Shown in pieces: positions 1 through 11,900 of a stretch of 64,000 nucleotides of DNA; positions within the stretch are counted from its first letter, which is position 1, and the number at the start of each line of letters is the position of its first letter. This DNA is from Acorus gramineus. Its lineage: Eukaryota; Streptophyta; Magnoliopsida; Acorales; Acoraceae. The stretch spans positions 618,569-682,568 of the forward strand of contig JAUJYN010000024.1 of assembly GCA_030737835.1 (NCBI GenBank), written 5' to 3'. The notes beneath the pieces were generated by a model. It had not been told where the DNA came from and did no database searches. It worked only from the letters and a program-made list of their open reading frames with translations. Made by a program: the position numbers and the translations under genes.

Positions 1-129
1 CAACACATCTCTACAACTCTAATGTCATGAACTCTTCAGAGTTCCTCCAGGGCGCATAACCAAGATGGGGGGAACATGTACAATAAAAGCAAGGTTGTAA
101 TATCATTGGGGGAAAGAACTCGGGAGGGC

Positions 130-420
130 GGCGTGAGTTCCTGATATAGGATACCCCGACAACCAAACAAGGAACACGGAGTACCCTAACACGGGTCTCA
201 CCGCTGTCCTCGCAAGGCCCCTCCCCTATAATATCCACTAACTATGCTAATAATCATAACAGTTATGTAACATTACTTATAATATTATTGGGACTAGAAA
301 CCTTGGGAGGGCAGCATGAGGTCCCGATACAGGACATCCCGACAACCAAACAAGGAACACGGAGTACCCTAACACGGGTCTCAATGTTGACCTCGCAAGG
401 CTCCTCCCGATAATATTATC
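130..420 (-). repeat. Tandem duplication internal to LTR-A
   Basis: Two diverged copies of a block of about 115 bp (near 130-240 and 300-420), each containing the words aggacatcccgacaacc or the like and caaacaaggaacacgg. The pair recurs in other copies (about 12690-12830 with 12895-13010; about 45556-45680 with 45743-45868), so the duplication predates the spread of LTR-A. Confidence 0.75.
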
Positions 421-656
421 TAAGGCATGCAATTTAACATACACTAGCATTTAATTTAATAAATAAGCTAGTAGGACGCATGCGAAGGCCGAGGTTTCCT
501 AGCATGAAAACAGGGGGCATGGTGCATGGCTCTTACACCTATCCTAAGGGTGCAAGTCCCTAACATACAAAGACTAGGGTAGCATGCATTCTACATTTAA
601 ATCATACAAGCATGGATTACATATTAACAGGTTAATATACATCCATGATGCCCCAG

Positions 657-695
657 GAGAGGTCGGTATACGCCCAAATGCGTATGACGCCTCTC
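657..695 (-). other. Conserved hairpin downstream of the LTR mini-exon donor
   Basis: The arms GAGAGG/CCTCTC and TATACGC/GCGTATG enclose a short CCAAAT loop. The same position in other LTR copies keeps pairing with different bases. It lies about 25 nt beyond the GTGAGT donor on the minus strand. Whether RNA or DNA forms the structure is inference. Confidence 0.6.
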
Positions 696-720
696 TACTG
701 GGTTGGATTGTCCCACTCAC

Positions 721-756
721 CGGTATCTGGGTCGTCGCGCGACCGTCCGTCTAGAT
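721..756 (-). other. 36-nt LTR mini-exon candidate
   Basis: On the minus strand, CTTGCAG precedes and GTGAGTGG follows a 36-nt CpG-rich segment. In this copy the second in-phase triplet is TAG, so a continuous open frame through all copies is not maintained. Confidence 0.5.
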
Positions 757-854
757 CTGCAAGACAGACATTCAATATGGTGAGAACAATACATAAATAC
801 TCTAAAATACCAAAAACATACAAAACCCACAACTAAACACCCAACACTCGGGCA

Positions 855-1850
855 AACGTGCATACGACCCGCACGCACGCTAGCCCGAGCACTCCGGCAA
901 CCACCCGCACGGCCGGCAACCACCCGCACGGCCACCCGACCGCCCGGGTGCACCGCCGCGCCTCAGCCCACGCACCCCGCGCACCGCCGGGCCCCTGCCC
1001 GCCGCCTGGACACGCCGCCGAGCCTCCCGGGTGCACCGCGCGCCCCCTGCGCCCCAGCGCAGCCGCCCGCGCACCCCCGCTCGCCTCGCGCTGGCCAGCG
1101 AGCACCCCGCACGCCCCGCGCACACCTCCAGCCCCCTATCTACGCGCACTCCGCGCGCACCTACCAGCCTCTACCCACTCGCATCACGCGCCCACCATCA
1201 CTGCCTTGCCGCGCCGCCGCGCGCACCCCACGCGCACCCTTCACGACCCCCCCTGCACTCACTGCCGCACGCCCGAGTGCCCTGCGCCCCATGCGCAGCA
1301 CCCGCGCGCGCCCTACCCGCCTGGCGCCCAGCGCTCTGCGCCCAGCTCCCCGGGCCCTGACCCAGCGCCCAGCACCTGCTACCCGCGGCCCAGCACCCGG
1401 CGCTCAACGCCCAGCACCCGGGACCCTCACCCAGCGTCCACGCGCACGCCTGCGCAGCACGCGCCCAGCGGGCCTGGCAGCACGCGACCAGCGCGCCTAC
1501 CAGCCTGCGCGCGCTGCTGCCCGCGCTGCCTGCCTGCGCGCGTCGCCGAGTGGCCCGAGCCCTGTTCGCCTACCCAACCGAGCACTGTCCGCCTGGTGCC
1601 CGAGCACCACCTACCCAGCACGCCTGCCTGCCCCGAGTCCACGCCCGCCTGCGGTGCCCAACGCCCAGCGCCCCAACGCCTAGCGCTCAGCACCCCTGCT
1701 CGCCCAGCACGCCTGCAGCACCACCCGCGCGCACGCCTGCGCGCACGCGCATGCTCGCCTGGCACCTGGTGCCCCAGCTTGCTGCGCCTGCTGCCAAACC
1801 TCTCGGAACAGCCGCCCAGCCTACCCGGACAGCCCAACACCTAGACCGAG
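855..1850. repeat. GC-rich low-complexity segment of LTR-A (candidate intron 1)
   Basis: About 1 kb of CpG-rich degenerate repeats built from words such as cagcgcccagcac and gcgcgcac. It lies between the GGTAAG donor and the TTGCAG acceptor of the LTR on the minus strand. Long open frames cross it on both strands because stop codons are rare at this composition. They encode only Ala/Pro/Arg/Gly-rich low-complexity chains and I do not call them genes. Equivalent segments occur at about 9480-9830, 13490-14330, 15000-15930, 16680-16830, 20513-21300, 26650-27330, 38100-38690, 44150-45090, 51380-51800, 62260-62457 and 63230-64000. Confidence 0.8.
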
Positions 1851-2164
1851 CCATCCAACCACCACCACCAGCCACCCCCGGCCTCCGACCACCTCCACTG
1901 CCCTCCGACGGCCACCCACCGCCGCCGACCGCCTCCCAACCCCAAAATCAACCTCCTAACAAGCATCTAAGCATGAAAAAGAGAGGAAAGAGGCTTACCA
2001 AGGGGAGGAAGGGGAGTCCGGACGCTCTCCGCGCGCCGAAACCTTTCCCAAAAGGCTTCCACCGCCCGAATCTATCTTGGCCCTCGAAATGGTCCAAAAC
2101 AGAGGAGAAGAGAGGGGGGATGGGGGGGCAAATCTCACCGGAATCCGGATTTGAAAGCACCGGG

Positions 2165-2189
2165 GTGTAGATCGGGACCCGATCTACAC
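2165..2189. repeat. 25-bp palindrome in the LTR-A1 leader
   Basis: Arms of 12 bp, GTGTAGATCGGG and its exact complement CCCGATCTACAC, around one central base. Exact or near-exact copies lie at 14570-14594, 16247-16271, 27633-27657 and 43761-43785. The arms are degraded at 21605-21629, and only one arm is left at about 62862. It sits between the TATA box and the first splice-donor-like site. Confidence 0.85.
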
Positions 2190-2316
2190 TTCCTATGCTT
2201 TAGGTTTTTAGGTTTGAGGGGTCTAAGGGGCTCAAAAGCTTGAAAAGGAGAGAGGGGAGAGAGAAAATCCAAATGGTAGGGATGATGAATAGTGCCCACT
2301 CAAAAATTAGATTTCC

Positions 2317-2325
2317 TTTATATAG
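2317..2325 (-). promoter_or_regulatory. TATA box of LTR-A1
   Basis: CTATATAAA on the minus strand, followed about 30-40 nt downstream by the conserved ACTATTCATCATCCC, a plausible transcription start region for RNA polymerase II. The same pair occurs at 16397-16406 (minus), 27783-27791 (minus), 43626-43635 (plus) and 62725-62734 (plus). Confidence 0.65.
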
Positions 2326-2589
2326 CAAGTCACTTAAAATACCCGGATACGCCCCGAAACTGCGAAATTTTGAAAACGTTACCGGAATTCGATGAAATTT
2401 TCGTGAGAGGCCTAAAATGGCACCAGGACACCAAATATGCAGTTAGATTTCCAATCGGGGTCCTCTAACTCAGGACGATAGCTAACAGTCCAAAAATTAG
2501 CGGTTCCGATCGAAAACCGAAAAAAAAATGAAAAACTGCCAAAACACTCTAACAGCTACCAGCATATTAAAAGTGACACATATATAACA

Positions 2590-4341
2590 TCATATATTCT
2601 TTTTTTTTTGTGCATATCCTTTCAGATCTTTCTAATAACCACTTTTTAAATTTAAATTGAAATCAAATGAGAATATTAGATTAGATAAATATGTATATAT
2701 GAGAGAGAGAGAGGGGGGGGGGGGAGAGAGAGAGAGATGTGAGGTGCCGAAGAGTTTGGGAGAGAGGGAGAGAGAGCGGAGAGAGAAAGGAGTTAGAGAG
2801 AGAAAAAAAAGGTATTTAATATATCTTTTCTTTTTACCTTTTGATTTTCCTATTATTTATTAGATCCATGCTTAGGTATTTGGATTTTTGAGCTTTTAAT
2901 AAAAAATAGGGTTTTGATTTATTAATTATTTTAAGAATTAAATATTTTTTTTATGTTATGGGATTTTGTGTTTTTATCAAATTAGAGTTTTGATATACAT
3001 ATGTTCATATTGTTAGATTCTTATATTTTTATAAAACAAGGGTTTTGATCTATTATTTATTATTATTAGATCTAAGTTAGATTATCAAAATTGAATTTTC
3101 TTTAATAAAGCTAGGTTTATGATTTATACAAATCCATAAGATGATAAGTTTTATTTGTTTTCAACTTTTACTAATTAATAGTTTATTTTTATAGAGAAAA
3201 ATGTGTGTTTTCATGTTATTATATCAATTTTCATTATTTTATTATTATTTTGAATTTTCTAGATATAGTCTTTTTCTGTGTTTTATCTTTTCTGGTTTTG
3301 ACTTTTAGTGTTTGGTTAGATGGTAAATAGGTTTTTATTCTTCTTCTTAGGTTCTATTATATTTTCTTTTGTATGATTTATATGAGATAAATTTAGCTCA
3401 TTGGGTATAAAGATTTATACCTATTGATTATGATTAGAGAAATTAGGTCTAGGCTTGAATTATAGGTTTTAATTAATAATTTATTTGGTTCATCTAGGTT
3501 GTAAATTTTGTTGCGGGCTTCATTCTCCGGACCTAGGGTCCATTCGAGGTGAGTGGGCTTATCGATTTATTTCGTGTGAGCTTTTGCTCTATAACGTTGA
3601 ATTTCATATGCCAATGATATTTATTGTGATAAATTTGCATGATTTGGATATTTTTTTTTATTGGTCAAATTGCATTTTTATTAAATAAAATTGCATGATT
3701 TAATTCATTCATTATGTCATTTAAAATAGCATGTATTATGCTATTCATGTTTCAAGAATTAATGTAATACATTTTCTAATGCTTATGTTTTTGAAATAAT
3801 ATTTGGATTAAGGATTATCATTTTTGATATTTTTGGAAAAATTTAGGACTAGTGGAGACAACCTAGTCCTAGGTGATTTTATTAAGATGCACATCATAGC
3901 ATATTTCAGGAATAAATCCCCCCGTTGTATTTCGCCTTTGGGGAGGAAGGTCTAGGACTCGAAGAGTCCCAAGATCGGTGAGGGGTGTGGTAAAGCATTC
4001 CTTGTAGCGGCGGATTCCTTTGTTTGGAGTTTTCAGCAACCGGGGCATCCTGTGCTAGTGTTCTCGTAGTGATGGCAGCGGCGACCCATCAGCATCTTCT
4101 AGATCCGACGTCTCCTCGAGGGAGCTTTTTGAGGGATTTAGTCGCTTGGGGCTTGGCACACCTATTTTGGGGAAACGGTTCTTCCGATTGAGAACCCGAC
4201 CCGGTCATATCATTTAAACCTCATGATTTCTACAATGAGGGCCAAGGATTGGGCAACATGATTGCTTTAAAATATTTATTTTTTTAAACTCATGAATTTA
4301 TATTGATTTATTAAAGGAAATTCTTGTTTTTAATATAACTT

Positions 4342-4382
<41 letters not shown>

Positions 4383-5008
4383 AGTGTATCATTTAACTCT
4401 CATGCTTTCTCTTGTGTGGGCCAAGGATTGGGCCATGTGCTTGCATTAAAATGTTTTTTTTTAAGTTCATGATTTTAAATCGATTTAATAAAATAAAAGA
4501 TTTATTAAAAGAAATTCTGAATTTTATATAACTTATTTTTATATATAACTGTCACGTGAAGTAATTTGTCAATGGGCTTATTCACTGAGTTAATCGCTCA
4601 CCCTTTTCGATATGGGCTGGTTGTTTCATAACCAGGTATCGCATATTCTGAGGATCAAAGTGAAGTTTGGGCATTTCGCATCTTCAAGAATATCTTCGAA
4701 GTAGTGGTTCAAGAACAAATTATAGTCGTGATCGACCATTTGGGTTTGTTCAGTTTAGATGGCTCCCACAGGGGTGGTTTATTGTGTATTTTCTTTTAGT
4801 ATCTTGTTTTCGCAAAACTCTGATATTTTATAAGACCATTGGTGATTTAAAACCATTGGATATTATTTATTTTATTATCATCTGTTTTATTATATTGGTA
4901 TCATCAAAAAAAAAATTGAGCTGCAAATTTTGGTCTTATATTTGGATTAAGTTTAGTAGCGACTCATTTACCGTCCGATAAACGGTTAGGTAAATGTGGG
5001 GCGTTACA
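2590..5008 (+). mobile_element. LTR-D, 5'-truncated copy
   Basis: From about 2700 to 5008 this aligns closely with the complete solo LTR at 46612-49214. Both contain a block near their 3' third with the words gttgtatttcgcctttgggg and gatggcagcggcgaccc, and both end GGGGCGTTACA. The first 110 bp do not match the intact copy. The 5' end is replaced at 2589/2590 by LTR-A. It contains a GA-rich stretch (2700-2810) and an AT dinucleotide run (about 4346-4374). No coding capacity seen. Confidence 0.8.
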
Positions 5009-6439
5009 ATTGTACTCCCCTGGGGCACCATGGATTTATATTAACTTGTTGTAATGTGTAATCCATGCAAGCATGATAAAAATGTAGTATGCATGCTACC
5101 CTAGACTTTGTATGTTAGGGACTTGCACCCTTAGGATATGTGTAAGAGCCATGCATCCTGTCACCCTGTTCTCATGCTAGGAAGCCTCGGCCTATGCATG
5201 TGTCCTACTAGTTTAATTTGTTAAATTAAATGCGAGCATATGATTAATTGCATGCCTTAGATAATATTATAGGGAGGGGCCTTGCGAGGTCAACATTGAG
5301 ACCCGGGCTAGGGTACTCCGTGTTCCTTGTTTGGTTGTCGGGATGTCCTATATCGGGACCTCACGCTGCCCTCCCAAGGTTTCTTTCCCAATAATATTAT
5401 AACCTTGTTATTATTATAATATATGCTTCCCCGCATCTTGGTTATGCGCCCTGGAGGAATTCTGAAGAATTCATGACATTAGAGTTGTTGAGATGTGTTG
5501 TCAGCGGATCCGAGTGGATCATATGCGTATGGATAGGCTGTTCTGTTCCCTTCGTTGGATCCGTGTAGAGACTGCCTCAGCGTTAGAAAGGCTGTCCCGT
5601 GAAGGGGCTCCCATCAGTAGGCACCTCCTGATTTGGGACGGACTGTGCTGAATGTGGGAGTGGCCAAGCGGCCTACGGAGTGGGGAGAGACTATCGGTGG
5701 ACCAAGGGTGACCAACAGCCTAGTCAGTCCCAATATCCTATGTCACCTATTGAGGGGTGAGGGTGAGGGTGTAGTGGGTTGGCGATAGCGACCCACTGGA
5801 TTTGTGTTGTGATGATTATCAGCTTAGTAAGTCCCAATATCCTATGTCACCTATTGAGGGGTGAGGGTGAGGGTGTAGTGGGTTGGCGATAGCGACCCAC
5901 TGGATTTGTATAGTTGTTGCCACTTTGAGGCTTGAATAATGAGATTGTGGTTAATAATATCTGGTGGTTAATATAAATTGTGATGCATGGGTTGTGCTGT
6001 TCACTGAGCGTGTGGCTCACCCCTCGCATAATATTATTTCTCCAGTGTCATCTGAGTCGGATCTGGAGGAGGAGCTCCCCGAGGGACTTCATCAGTAGCG
6101 GAGTAGCGCCACGTCCCGCGAGTATCAGAGGCTATCAGCATCCCTTTTGATTGTATGTATTATATTCCATGCTTGGGCACGCGTTTGTATTATATTTGGA
6201 TGTCTTTGTATATATTGGCTCTCACAGGACAGTTGATTATGTATCGAGTCTGTAATATGTTTTTGAATTACAGATTCAGTCTTTTAGCTTCCGCTATTTG
6301 TGTATATATCATGTCAGCCTCTTTGTTGTCTGTGTTGTCATTTTTAGCTGTTGTGTGAGTATGTTATTGAACTCCTGTTTAGACTGATATCATATATACA
6401 CTTGCCGCGTCCCGGGGACGGCCGCCCTGGGGCGTGACA
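5009..6439 (+). mobile_element. LTR-A, 3' portion
   Basis: Begins abruptly inside LTR-A just after the mini-exon/hairpin region (cctcccctggggcacc-type sequence) and runs to the terminus GGGGCGTGACA at 6439. It contains the CCAG acceptor near 6050, two G-quadruplex repeats (5754-5882) and the LTR 3' end. LTR-D probably inserted into this LTR. The missing 5' half cannot be placed. Confidence 0.8.
5732..5910 (+). repeat. 104-bp tandem duplication carrying G-quadruplex motifs
   Basis: The block containing GTCCCAATATCCTATGTCAC and GGGTTGGCGATAGCGACC is present twice with a 104-bp offset. Each unit holds GGGGTGAGGGTGAGGG followed by a further G-run (5754-5778 and 5858-5882), matching the G3+N1-7 four-run rule for an intramolecular quadruplex. 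Similar motifs: 17742-17772, 28691-28715, 28771-28795, 46231-46254, 59285-59308. In minus-strand LTR copies they appear as ccctcaccctcaccc. Confidence 0.75.
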
Positions 6440-6766
6440 CGCGGAGCGTTCTTCCAGCGGGTGGCGAGTGCGAGGCTGTCAGCATTCCTAGAGTCATTTA
6501 TGCTTTGTAAATCGTGCGTGTGGCACAGGTTGTATTTTCTTTGGTCTAGGCTTGGCTTCCACAGGACATTGATTGTGTATTCGGGTCTATAATAATGTTT
6601 TTGATTTACAGACATTGTATATATTATGCTTCTGCTTTTCAGTCAGTTATCTTTATCTTGCTTTGCCGCCTTGTGTATTGTTGTTGGTGTCCTTATTGAC
6701 CTCAGGTATTGATAACTGATATTATATTTATTATTGCCACGTCTCGGGGACGCCTGGGGCGTGACA
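6440..6766 (+). mobile_element. LTR-B, 3' end fragment
   Basis: Matches the last part of LTR-B (compare about 40810-41144 and 56465-56803), including gtggcgagtgcgaggctg and tgtataataatg-type words, and ends at 6766 with a shortened GGACGCCTGGGGCGTGACA. It may be the remains of the 5' LTR of the plus-strand gag at 19240, with the minus-strand LTR-B insertion in between. That link is inference. Confidence 0.65.
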
Positions 6767-8798
6767 TGGGGGTCCTCTATCCGGACAGCTACAACCTGGG
6801 GCGCTTCAACACAGACGATATTGGGAGGAAATACTCCATGTTCGCAAAGCAAACCCAATGGAAAGTCAACTACGCTCGATAATCACATATCGATGATATC
6901 GAATACTATTGTACTCCCACACGGTTGCATCACTTGGACACAAGGGGTTGCCTCTGCTCTCACACAGAAATAAGCCCAAGGCACATAATCCAACAGGCGG
7001 TTCATACACACGCCTTGCATGGGTAGGCCTAGCTTAATGACATAACTACCGGCTTAACAAAACCGATAAGATAATGAATTCTCTTGAATTCCAAATGAGT
7101 GCATCGCTCAGATGCACGGGGGCGATTACATCGCTAGCGCTCTAACTAATAAGGTACAACCCGACAACGGGTCATACCCACATCTATTTCAGATAGGCCT
7201 AATCAGTTTTAACATGCGCTTATATGTCCAGGAGAATTATATCTTAGATATGTACATGAACTACATGCACGATAACCTATCAAATAATTATAGGGATACT
7301 CCCTAACATGGATAAACAATATATATACCATGCATGGGCTAAATAATATGCATACAAGCCTACAAGCATACCTCATACAAGCATACTATCATTCAAGCAT
7401 ATACCCTAAAATGCGTTGGATATCACCAACTTAAAAGGGAAGGGTCAAGCGCAATCTCGCGCACTTACAGGTGTATGCCAATATTCCCAAACAAACCTCA
7501 GTAGAGTAGGGAATCTTATCTACTTACTCAGTTCCTGCAAAGAGGGAGGGCGAGAGAGAGGGAAAGTCTCATCCTCTTCGAAAGCTGGTCATAGCAATGC
7601 CCCAATAAGATGGGTGCAACAGCCATACCACGTCCTCAAGTCTTATGACCAGAGAATATGAAGTTTGCACGCGGTTATTAACCAAAGTTTAATCATGCTA
7701 GATATTACTAACATAGGGAGGTAGTACTATAAATAGAGACTACCTAAGGCATGCATATTCTATACATTCATATTAACACACATCACGCATGCCCATGCAC
7801 GAAAGACGCATGCAAACATAATAATTCACACATGAATATGATACATATACAATTATATGGTAGAAAAGGGGGGTTCTACACAATATACAAGCTATACTAA
7901 CCTAGCATGCAAATACTTAGCATATTATGGGTTAGACATGACCATACTACTTATCTAATTAAGTAGTATAGTCATGGTGCCCAACGGATGTGCGACGCAC
8001 GACTATGTGCATCCAACGCTTCCCGAAGGGTTGGATCAAACCACTCACCGCAACTCGGATCACCGCGCGTCCGGTCTATGAGATCTGCAAAACACAACCA
8101 ATGATCCAAAATTAAATATGGAACCTCCTATCACACATATAAGCCTACTTCATGAAGACCCTAACTCCTGATACTTCCATATTATCACACAAGACACATG
8201 CAAACAACTCCTTGACACACAACCGAGCAAAACTGCCAAACCTGCTGCAACCAGCCCTACTAATTGATCTCCACAGCACCCAATACACTTCCACATATTA
8301 TGCAATAAATCATGCACATTATCTGATATGCTGGGATCATAATCCATGAAGGCATTAGAACCTAATTTTGCCTCTACAAGCCCGAAATAAATTATTTCCA
8401 GAAGCAGGTCAATTCCTACGTGAATCTGGACAGGCCATGAAAAACAGGTTCTAACTTACACCACAGATATCATAATGACCCCCAAATTTTATATATAACA
8501 ACTGGACACATAGATGATCATATCATATGAAGACATAATTCTAAAAATGTGTTATATATGTGTCACTTTTTAGCCTTCTGGTAACCATTGGGACATTTTG
8601 ACAGTTTTTCAGTTTTTTTCATTTTTCGATCGGAACCGCTAAAATATTGGACTGTTAGCTATCGTCCTGTGTTTGAGGACTCCGATTGAAAATCTAACTG
8701 CATATTATATGTCCTGGTGCCATTCCAAGCCACTCACGAAAGTTTCATCGAATTCTGGTACGTTTCAGAATTTCACAGTTCTGAAGCGTATCCGGGTT

Positions 8799-8902
8799 TT
8801 GACCAAGCGAGAAGTCATTGGGAGACTTGACTTGGTCAAAGTTGACCTTTGACTTGGTCAAATGAATTTGGATTTTTGTGTGGTTGGTTTGACTAGGGTC
8901 AA
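8799..8902 (+). promoter_or_regulatory. Cluster of W-box cores in the LTR-A2 U3
   Basis: Five TTGAC cores (8799, 8827, 8842, 8849, 8889) and three inverse GTCAA cores (8835, 8857, 8898) lie within about 105 bp, 90-190 bp upstream of the TATA-like TATAAAG at 8990-8996. TTGAC is the core of the WRKY-binding W box. The cluster recurs in the other A2 copies (about 39187-39297, 52311-52440 and 61570-61670) and is absent from A1 copies. WRKY control is inference. Confidence 0.55.
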
Positions 8903-11900
8903 ACCACACTTAAACCTAATCTAATCTAGCCTAAACCTAAATAATTAGCCCTAAGTGAGTGGGGTGAGTGTGTGTGGTGTGGGTTTGAGTATAAAGAAAT
9001 CCCACGACTACATCCCCCCCCACTATTCATCATCTTCTACAAAATTTCTCTCTCTCCCTCTCTTTAATCCCGCCATATGACCTAGTTCTAGAGGTGGAAA
9101 CCAAAAACCCTAAGAAGAGAAAAGATAGGTGAGCTCCCGATCTATCTTCCGGTGGTCTCGGATTCGAGTTCCCACATGTGTGACCCCTTTTCATACCCTC
9201 TTTTATCCTCTGTTTCAGCCCCTTTTTGGCTGAGTTGGAGATCTCGGTGGTGGTAGTCTTGGAGGCGGTGTTTCGGTGCGCGAAGAGCACCCGTTCTTCC
9301 TCTCCTAGGGTAAGCTTCCTTTCCTTCCTTTTCTTGTTTAGATGCATGTTAGGAGGTGTTTTGGGGTGTGGATGGATGTTAGTGGCTGTTGGTGGCGGTT
9401 GGTGGTTGTTGGTGGCCATTGGTGGCCGTCGGGGAGGTGGCAGGGTTGTCTCAGGTAGGTTGGCAGCGCAGGTAGGCGGGCTGGCAGGCAGGGCGGGCAG
9501 AGCAGGCTGGCAGGGCACGCACGAGTGCGGGCGTGCGTGCGCGCGGGTGGAGCAGGAGTGTGCAGGTGCTGCGTGCTGGGCGCCGCGGGGGGGCGTGCCC
9601 GCGGGGCGCTGCGCAGAGGCACAGTGCGTGCCGTGCGCGAGGGGCCGCGCGGGGGCGTGCGTGCGGAGCGCTGCGCAGATGCGCAGTGTGTGCTGTGCGC
9701 GCGCGGTGAGGCGAGCAGGTGGTGCGCGCGGGGTGCGCGCGGGGTGCTGCGCTGGGGCGCAGGGCGTGCGGGTGTGCGTGCGAGTTGCTGCGCTGGGGAG
9801 CAGTGAGCGCGCGGTGCACCCGGGGGGGGGGGGTGTGTCACGCCCCAGGGCGGCCGTCCCCGGGACGCGGCAAGTGTATATAAAATATCAGAATCTACAC
9901 ATGAGGTCAATAATATATCATACACAAACAACCAGAATGACACACAGACAACAAAGAGGCTGACATGATATATACACCAAATGCGGAAGCAAAGACTGAA
10001 TCTGTAAATAAACATACTACAGACTCGATACTCAATCATCTGTCCTGTGAGAGCCAATATACACAAATACAACTGAATATATACAAACGCGTGCCAAGCA
10101 CGGAAATAAAATACACACAGTCAAGAAGGGATGCTGATAACCTCTGGTACTCGCGGAAACGTGGCGCTGCTCCGCTACTGAAGGAATCCCTCGGAAAGCT
10201 CCAACTGCTGCTCCGGCTCCAGCTCAGGCTCAGTGGCAACTGGGGAAAAATATGCGAGGGGTGAGCCACACGCTCAGTGAACGGCACAACCCATGCATCA
10301 CAGACAATATTGACCACAATTCAATTATTTATCCAACCTCTAAGTGGCATAACAACATAATCTAGTGGTTCGTACATCGCCGAACCACCACACCCTCACC
10401 CTCACCCATCAATGGGTGACATAGGCTATTGGGACTGATAATCACCCATCCACAATCCAGTGGGTCGCTCATCGCCAACCCACTTCACCCTCACCATCAC
10501 CCTACCACGGGTGACATAGGATTTTGGGACTGACTAGGCTGTTGGTCACCCTTGGTCCACCGATAGTCTCTCCTCCACTCCGTAGGCCGCTTGGCTTTCA
10601 CCCACAACTTCAGCCCAGTCCGAAAACCAAATCAGGAGGCGCCTACTGATGGGAACCCTTGGAAGGGACGGCCTTTCTAACGCTGGGGCAGCCTCTACCG
10701 GATCCAACGAAGGGAAACAGAACAGCCTATCCATACGCATATGATCCACTCGGATCCGCCGACAACACATCTCTACAACTCTAATGCCCTGAATTCCTCA
10801 GAATTCCTCCAAGGCGCATAACCAATATGCGGGGAACATACACAATAATTAGCAAGGGTGGAATATCATTGGGGGAAAGAAACTTGGGAGGGCAGCGTGA
10901 GTTCCCGATATAGGACACCCCGACAACCAAACAAGGAACACAGAGTACCCTAGCTCGGGTCTCACCGCTGTCCTCGCGAGGCCCCTCCCCTATAATATTC
11001 ACTAAATATGCTAATAATCATATAATTTGGTATTACATTTCTTATAATACTATTGGGATAAGAATCCTTGGGAGGGCAGTGTGAGTTCCCAATACAGGAC
11101 ACCCCAACAACCAAACAAGGAACACGGAGTGCCCTAACCCGGGTCTCAGTGTTGACCTCGCAAGGCTCCTCCCTATAATATCATCTAAGGCATGCAGTTT
11201 ATCATACACTAGCAATTAATTTAATAAATAAACTAGTAGGACACATGCATAGGCCAAGGCTTCCTAGCATGAGAACAGGGGGACATGCTGCATGGCTCAT
11301 ACACATGTCCTAAGGGTGCAAGTCCCTAACATGCAAAGTCTAGGGTAGCATGCATTCTACATTTAAATCATGCTCGCATGGAATACACATTACAACAGGT
11401 TAATATAAATCCATGGTGCCCCAGGAGAGGTCGGTATATGCCCAAATGCGTATAACGCCTCTCTACTGGGTTGGATTGTCCCACTCATCGAAGATCGGGT
11501 CGTCGCGCGACCGCCCGTCAAGATATGCAAGACAGACATTTATACGGTGAGTTAAATACACAAATACATCAAAATACTCACAAAATACTCCAAAAGAACC
11601 CAACACTCGGGCAAACGTACATACGGCCCGTACGCACGTTAGCCCGAGCACTCCGACTCACTCCCGCTGTCACGCCCCAGGGCGGCCAACCCCGGGACGC
11701 TGCAGATGTATATATCATATCAGAAACCTACACAGGAGGTCAAATATATATACTCTAATCCACAAATAAAATGACAACACAGATCAAACAGGGCTGACAT
11801 AATATATACACAATGTAGCGGAAGCTAAAACTGAGTCTGTAACAAAAACATATTACAGACTCGATACACAATCATACGTCCTGTGAGAGCCAATATACAT

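Larger units (their letters stand above)
1..2589 (-). mobile_element. LTR-A1, minus strand, cut by the window edge
   Basis: Seen: the sequence ends at 2589 with GTGACACATATATAACA, the reverse complement of the LTR-A start, and has the LTR-A blocks in order on the minus strand: TATA box (2317-2325), leader palindrome (2165-2189), GGTAAG-type donor before the GC-rich block, GC-rich block (about 850-1850), mini-exon (721-756), hairpin (657-695) and the duplicated block at about 130-240 and 300-420. The GGGGCGTGACA end lies outside the window. The copy could be a solo LTR or one end of an element. Its flank at 2590 is LTR-D sequence. Confidence 0.85.

Noticed and set aside
858-1844. Open frame of 328 codons on the plus strand
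   Set aside because: It lies in the GC-rich LTR segment and is antisense to the LTR. It encodes only Pro/Ala/Arg-rich low complexity, and similarly long frames occur on both strands in every copy of this segment.
5754-5882. GGGTGA repeats as an interstitial telomere
   Set aside because: The plant telomere unit is TTTAGGG. These are short fixed LTR motifs, not a telomeric array.
8152-8349. Small open frames on both strands in the LTR-B fragment
   Set aside because: Short, not conserved in the matching LTR-B copy at about 53900-54150, and no motif.
9831-9835. gggtg as a perfect target duplication for 9836-16668
   Set aside because: The right flank is ggggg, a one-base mismatch within a G-run, so I count it only as approximate.
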